A stretch of DNA of 6,264 nucleotides from Chitinispirillales bacterium (GTDB taxonomy: Bacteria > Fibrobacterota > Chitinivibrionia > Chitinivibrionales > Chitinispirillaceae): NCBI GenBank assembly GCA_031254445.1, contig JAIRUL010000227.1, forward strand, positions 1 through 6,264. Reading direction: 5' to 3'. The position numbers and the translations under genes are program-made. This document shows, one piece after another, positions 4,274-6,264 of this stretch. Each line of letters begins with the position of its first letter. Position 1 is the first letter of the stretch. The notes beneath the pieces are model-generated. The model saw only the letters and a list, made by a program, of their open reading frames with translations, was not told the DNA's origin and searched no databases.

Positions 4274-6264
4274 TTAGTGCGCCTCCCCCCAATGTTTGCC
4301 TATCCCGGCGTCAACTTTTAAAGGGACTTTTAGTTTGTGCGCAACGCTCATCTCTTCGCTTATCCATTTTGCAAAATCGTCAGCCGACTCTTTGGGCGTC
4401 TCGAAGACCAATTCGTCGTGAACCTGCAAGAGCATTTTTGTCGCAGGCCACGTGCCTAATTTGGAATGGACTGACACCATCGCTATCTTTATAATGTCAG
4501 CCGCGGTGCCTTGCACCGGCGTGTTTATCGCCGTGCGCTCGGCGCCGTCCCTTATGATGCGGTTTGCCGCGTTTATCTCCGGCAGATAGCGCCTGCGGCC
4601 AAGGAGCGTCTCCGAGTAGCTGCGGTCGCGCGCATTTTGTATCGCGGCGTCCATATAGCTTCTGATAGACGGGAACTGGCTAAAGTACGACTCTATAAAA
4701 TCTTTCGCATCCGAAAACGAGACGCCGAGCTGCTTCGATAGGTTCATAGGGCCCATGCCGTACATGAGCCCGAAGTTTATCGTCTTCGCCGCGCGGCGCA
4801 TCTCCGCGGTCACCATTTCGGGGAAGACGCCGTAGACGGCCGAGGCGGTTTGGGTGTGTATGTCTAAGCCGTCTATAAACGCCTGCACGAGCGCCGGGTC
4901 GTCGGACAAGTGCGCGAGTATCCTCAGCTCTATTTGCGAGTAATCGGCGGAGACGATCAGGCTGCCCTCGGGCGCGATGAAGGCGTTTCGAATCTTGCGC
5001 CCGCTCTCGGTGCGTATCGGGATGTTCTGCAAATTCGGGTTCGTGCTCGACAGCCTCCCCGTTGCGGTTATCGCCTGATTGAACGACGTGTGGACGCGCC
5101 CGGTCTGCGGCAGTATCTGCGCTGGAAGCGAATCAATGTATGTCGACAGCAGTTTCTGTTTCTCGCGATAGTCAAGAATCGTCTTGACTATCGGGTAATC
5201 CTCGGATAGCTTTTCTAGCACCTCTACATTTGTAGAGTGCGAGCCGCTCTTTGTTTTTTTGCCGCCCTTAAGCCCAAGCTTCCCGAAGAGTATCTCCGCT
5301 AGCTGCTTAGGCGAGTTGAGGTTGAACTCCTCGCCCGCGAAATCATACACCTCTTGTGAGACCTTTCCTATCTCGGCGGCGTATTCCGTTGAGAGCCGCG
5401 ATAGCAGCTCCGTGTCAATCAGCACGCCGTGCCACTCCATCTCCGTCAAGACCGGCGCGAGGGCGATCTCGATGTCGCTAAAGAGGCTCGCGCAGTTTCT
5501 CTCGTTTATAATGGGCGAGAGCTTGTCCCTCAAAAGAAGCGCCGCGCAGGCGGAGTTTGCCGTTAGCGCGGGCGCCTCGTTTGCGAGCGGATCGATAAAC
5601 GCGCCGTCTTTAGCGGTGTCCTTGTTAGGCGCGCCGCTGCGGTCGCATATCTTTATCTCGAGGCCGAGGTACTCGCGGGCAAGCTCGGAGAGGTCGCTGT
5701 GGCGCTTCCCCGGATCTATCACGTAAGCGGCGAGCATCGTGTCAAACGCTATCCCGTCAAGCGCAATCCCGTCGCCCCGCAGCGCCAGGGCCACGTACTT
5801 CAAATCGTGCCCGACTTTGCCAATCTTCGGCGACGCTAAAATAGGGGCTAATATCTTCATAAATTCACGCCTGTCAACAACCCATCGCCTGCCCTCCGCC
5901 TCCGTCGCTGCGTTGTCGCCGAAGAGGTCGATGTCCGCGCCGTCTTTTACGCTCGCGCCGCGCCCGCCGCCCATGCAAACGTACAAGGCCTCTGAGGGGT
6001 CGACCGCAAGCATCACCCCAAGCAGCCTCGCGGCCCGGGGGTGGGTCCCGACCGCCACCACGTCGATGGAGGCCTCGCCCTTTTTGCCGATTGCGTCCGC
6101 AAGCTCGCGCAATTTGCCGACGGAGTCCACAAGCCGCACGGTGGGCTCAAACCTTTTCCCCTCGCCGAAGATGGGGTTCTTCATCATCGAAAAAAACTCA
6201 AGTTCCTTGAGCAGCGCAAGCGCGCGCGTTGCGTCGATTCTCTCGCGCTTTAGGCCCTCAGGCG
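4274..6264 (-). CDS. polA: DNA polymerase I, C-terminal two thirds (5' end off right edge)
   Basis: The frame is open to the edge, giving 662 visible residues; the ATG at 6187 is internal. The 25 residues before it (ending ALLKELEFF) match the end of the 5'-nuclease region, so a full PolI of roughly 900+ residues is expected. PolI fills gaps in repair and removes RNA primers. Counting from the Met at 6187: a 3'-5' exonuclease-like domain lies at about 15-225 and the polymerase domain at about 235-637. Seen are RLSSTNPNLQNIP (378-390), motif A DYSQIELRI (D415), motif B R464/K468/F472/Y476 and motif C QVHDE (H590, D591, E592), all intact. The proofreading site is not: the DxE motif reads DVV (42-44), the ExoII LKYD reads LKYV (V132), and the ExoIII YxxxD is LTANS (208-212). 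Proofreading is therefore predicted lost, as in Taq and Bacillus-type PolI. F472 matches the E. coli Phe that discriminates against dideoxynucleotides. It heads a coupled pair with the downstream methyltransferase. Confidence 0.95.
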   Translation of the reverse strand, partial: PEGLKRERIDATRALALLKELEFFSMMKNPIFGEGKRFEPTVRLVDSVGKLRELADAIGKKGEASIDVVAVGTHPRAARLLGVMLAVDPSEALYVCMGGGRGASVKDGADIDLFGDNAATEAEGRRWVVDRREFMKILAPILASPKIGKVGHDLKYVALALRGDGIALDGIAFDTMLAAYVIDPGKRHSDLSELAREYLGLEIKICDRSGAPNKDTAKDGAFIDPLANEAPALTANSACAALLLRDKLSPIINERNCASLFSDIEIALAPVLTEMEWHGVLIDTELLSRLSTEYAAEIGKVSQEVYDFAGEEFNLNSPKQLAEILFGKLGLKGGKKTKSGSHSTNVEVLEKLSEDYPIVKTILDYREKQKLLSTYIDSLPAQILPQTGRVHTSFNQAITATGRLSSTNPNLQNIPIRTESGRKIRNAFIAPEGSLIVSADYSQIELRILAHLSDDPALVQAFIDGLDIHTQTASAVYGVFPEMVTAEMRRAAKTINFGLMYGMGPMNLSKQLGVSFSDAKDFIESYFSQFPSIRSYMDAAIQNARDRSYSETLLGRRRYLPEINAANRIIRDGAERTAINTPVQGTAADIIKIAMVSVHSKLGTWPATKMLLQVHDELVFETPKESADDFAKWISEEMSVAHKLKVPLKVDAGIGKHWGEAH
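4282..4286 (-). promoter_or_regulatory. Ribosome binding site of the methyltransferase inside polA
   Basis: GGAGG on the minus strand within a G6AGG run, 8 bases before the ATG at 4273-4271, lies in the final codons of polA (GEAH-stop). It confirms the start and supports re-initiation after polA translation. Confidence 0.8.

Noticed and set aside
5259..5726. Plus-strand 155-codon frame within polA
   Set aside because: It is antisense to polA, has serine-rich low-complexity composition typical of shadow frames, and lacks an RBS.

Overview
The window comes from a Gram-negative bacterium. All four well-supported genes lie on the minus strand, so it reads most naturally from 6264 down to 1. Two genes point to an outer membrane: one begins a beta-barrel protein with a signal peptide, and one is a secreted TPR protein with a TonB-like AgmX/PglI C-terminal domain. 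That tail domain is common in Myxococcota and Fibrobacterota-type genomes. I lean towards a Fibrobacterota-like organism, but this is inference from protein style; there is no marker gene here that settles it.

Region 6264-3128 is a tight two-gene unit. The first gene is the C-terminal two thirds of DNA polymerase I (polA); its 5'-nuclease domain lies off the right edge. The second is a THUMP-domain, RlmL-like RNA methyltransferase whose ATG directly follows the polA stop codon (TAA-ATG), with a ribosome binding site inside the end of polA. PolA keeps all polymerase motifs but has lost most catalytic residues of its 3'-5' proofreading domain.

Region 3127-2311 is an 817-base AT-rich gap without a confidently called gene. 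It is full of structure: three near-identical 26-base direct repeats at a 39-40 base period, three hairpins, a hexanucleotide tandem repeat, a sigma70-like promoter, and a candidate 61-codon ORF with a strong Shine-Dalgarno sequence and a hydrophobic N-terminus. That ORF runs through an uninterrupted tract of 14 G (14 C on its own strand). Losing one base would extend it to one base before the next gene; gaining one would fuse it in frame to the next gene. This possible slippage (phase-variation) locus is the most interesting signal in the window.

Region 2310-763 encodes the 515-residue secreted TPR/AgmX protein, followed by a strong stem-loop. Region 762-506 carries a separate promoter and an A-rich leader for the last gene, a partial outer-membrane beta-barrel protein that runs off the left edge at base 1. 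The stem-loop and the new promoter suggest that the TPR/AgmX gene and the barrel gene are separate transcription units, although both products would act in the cell envelope.
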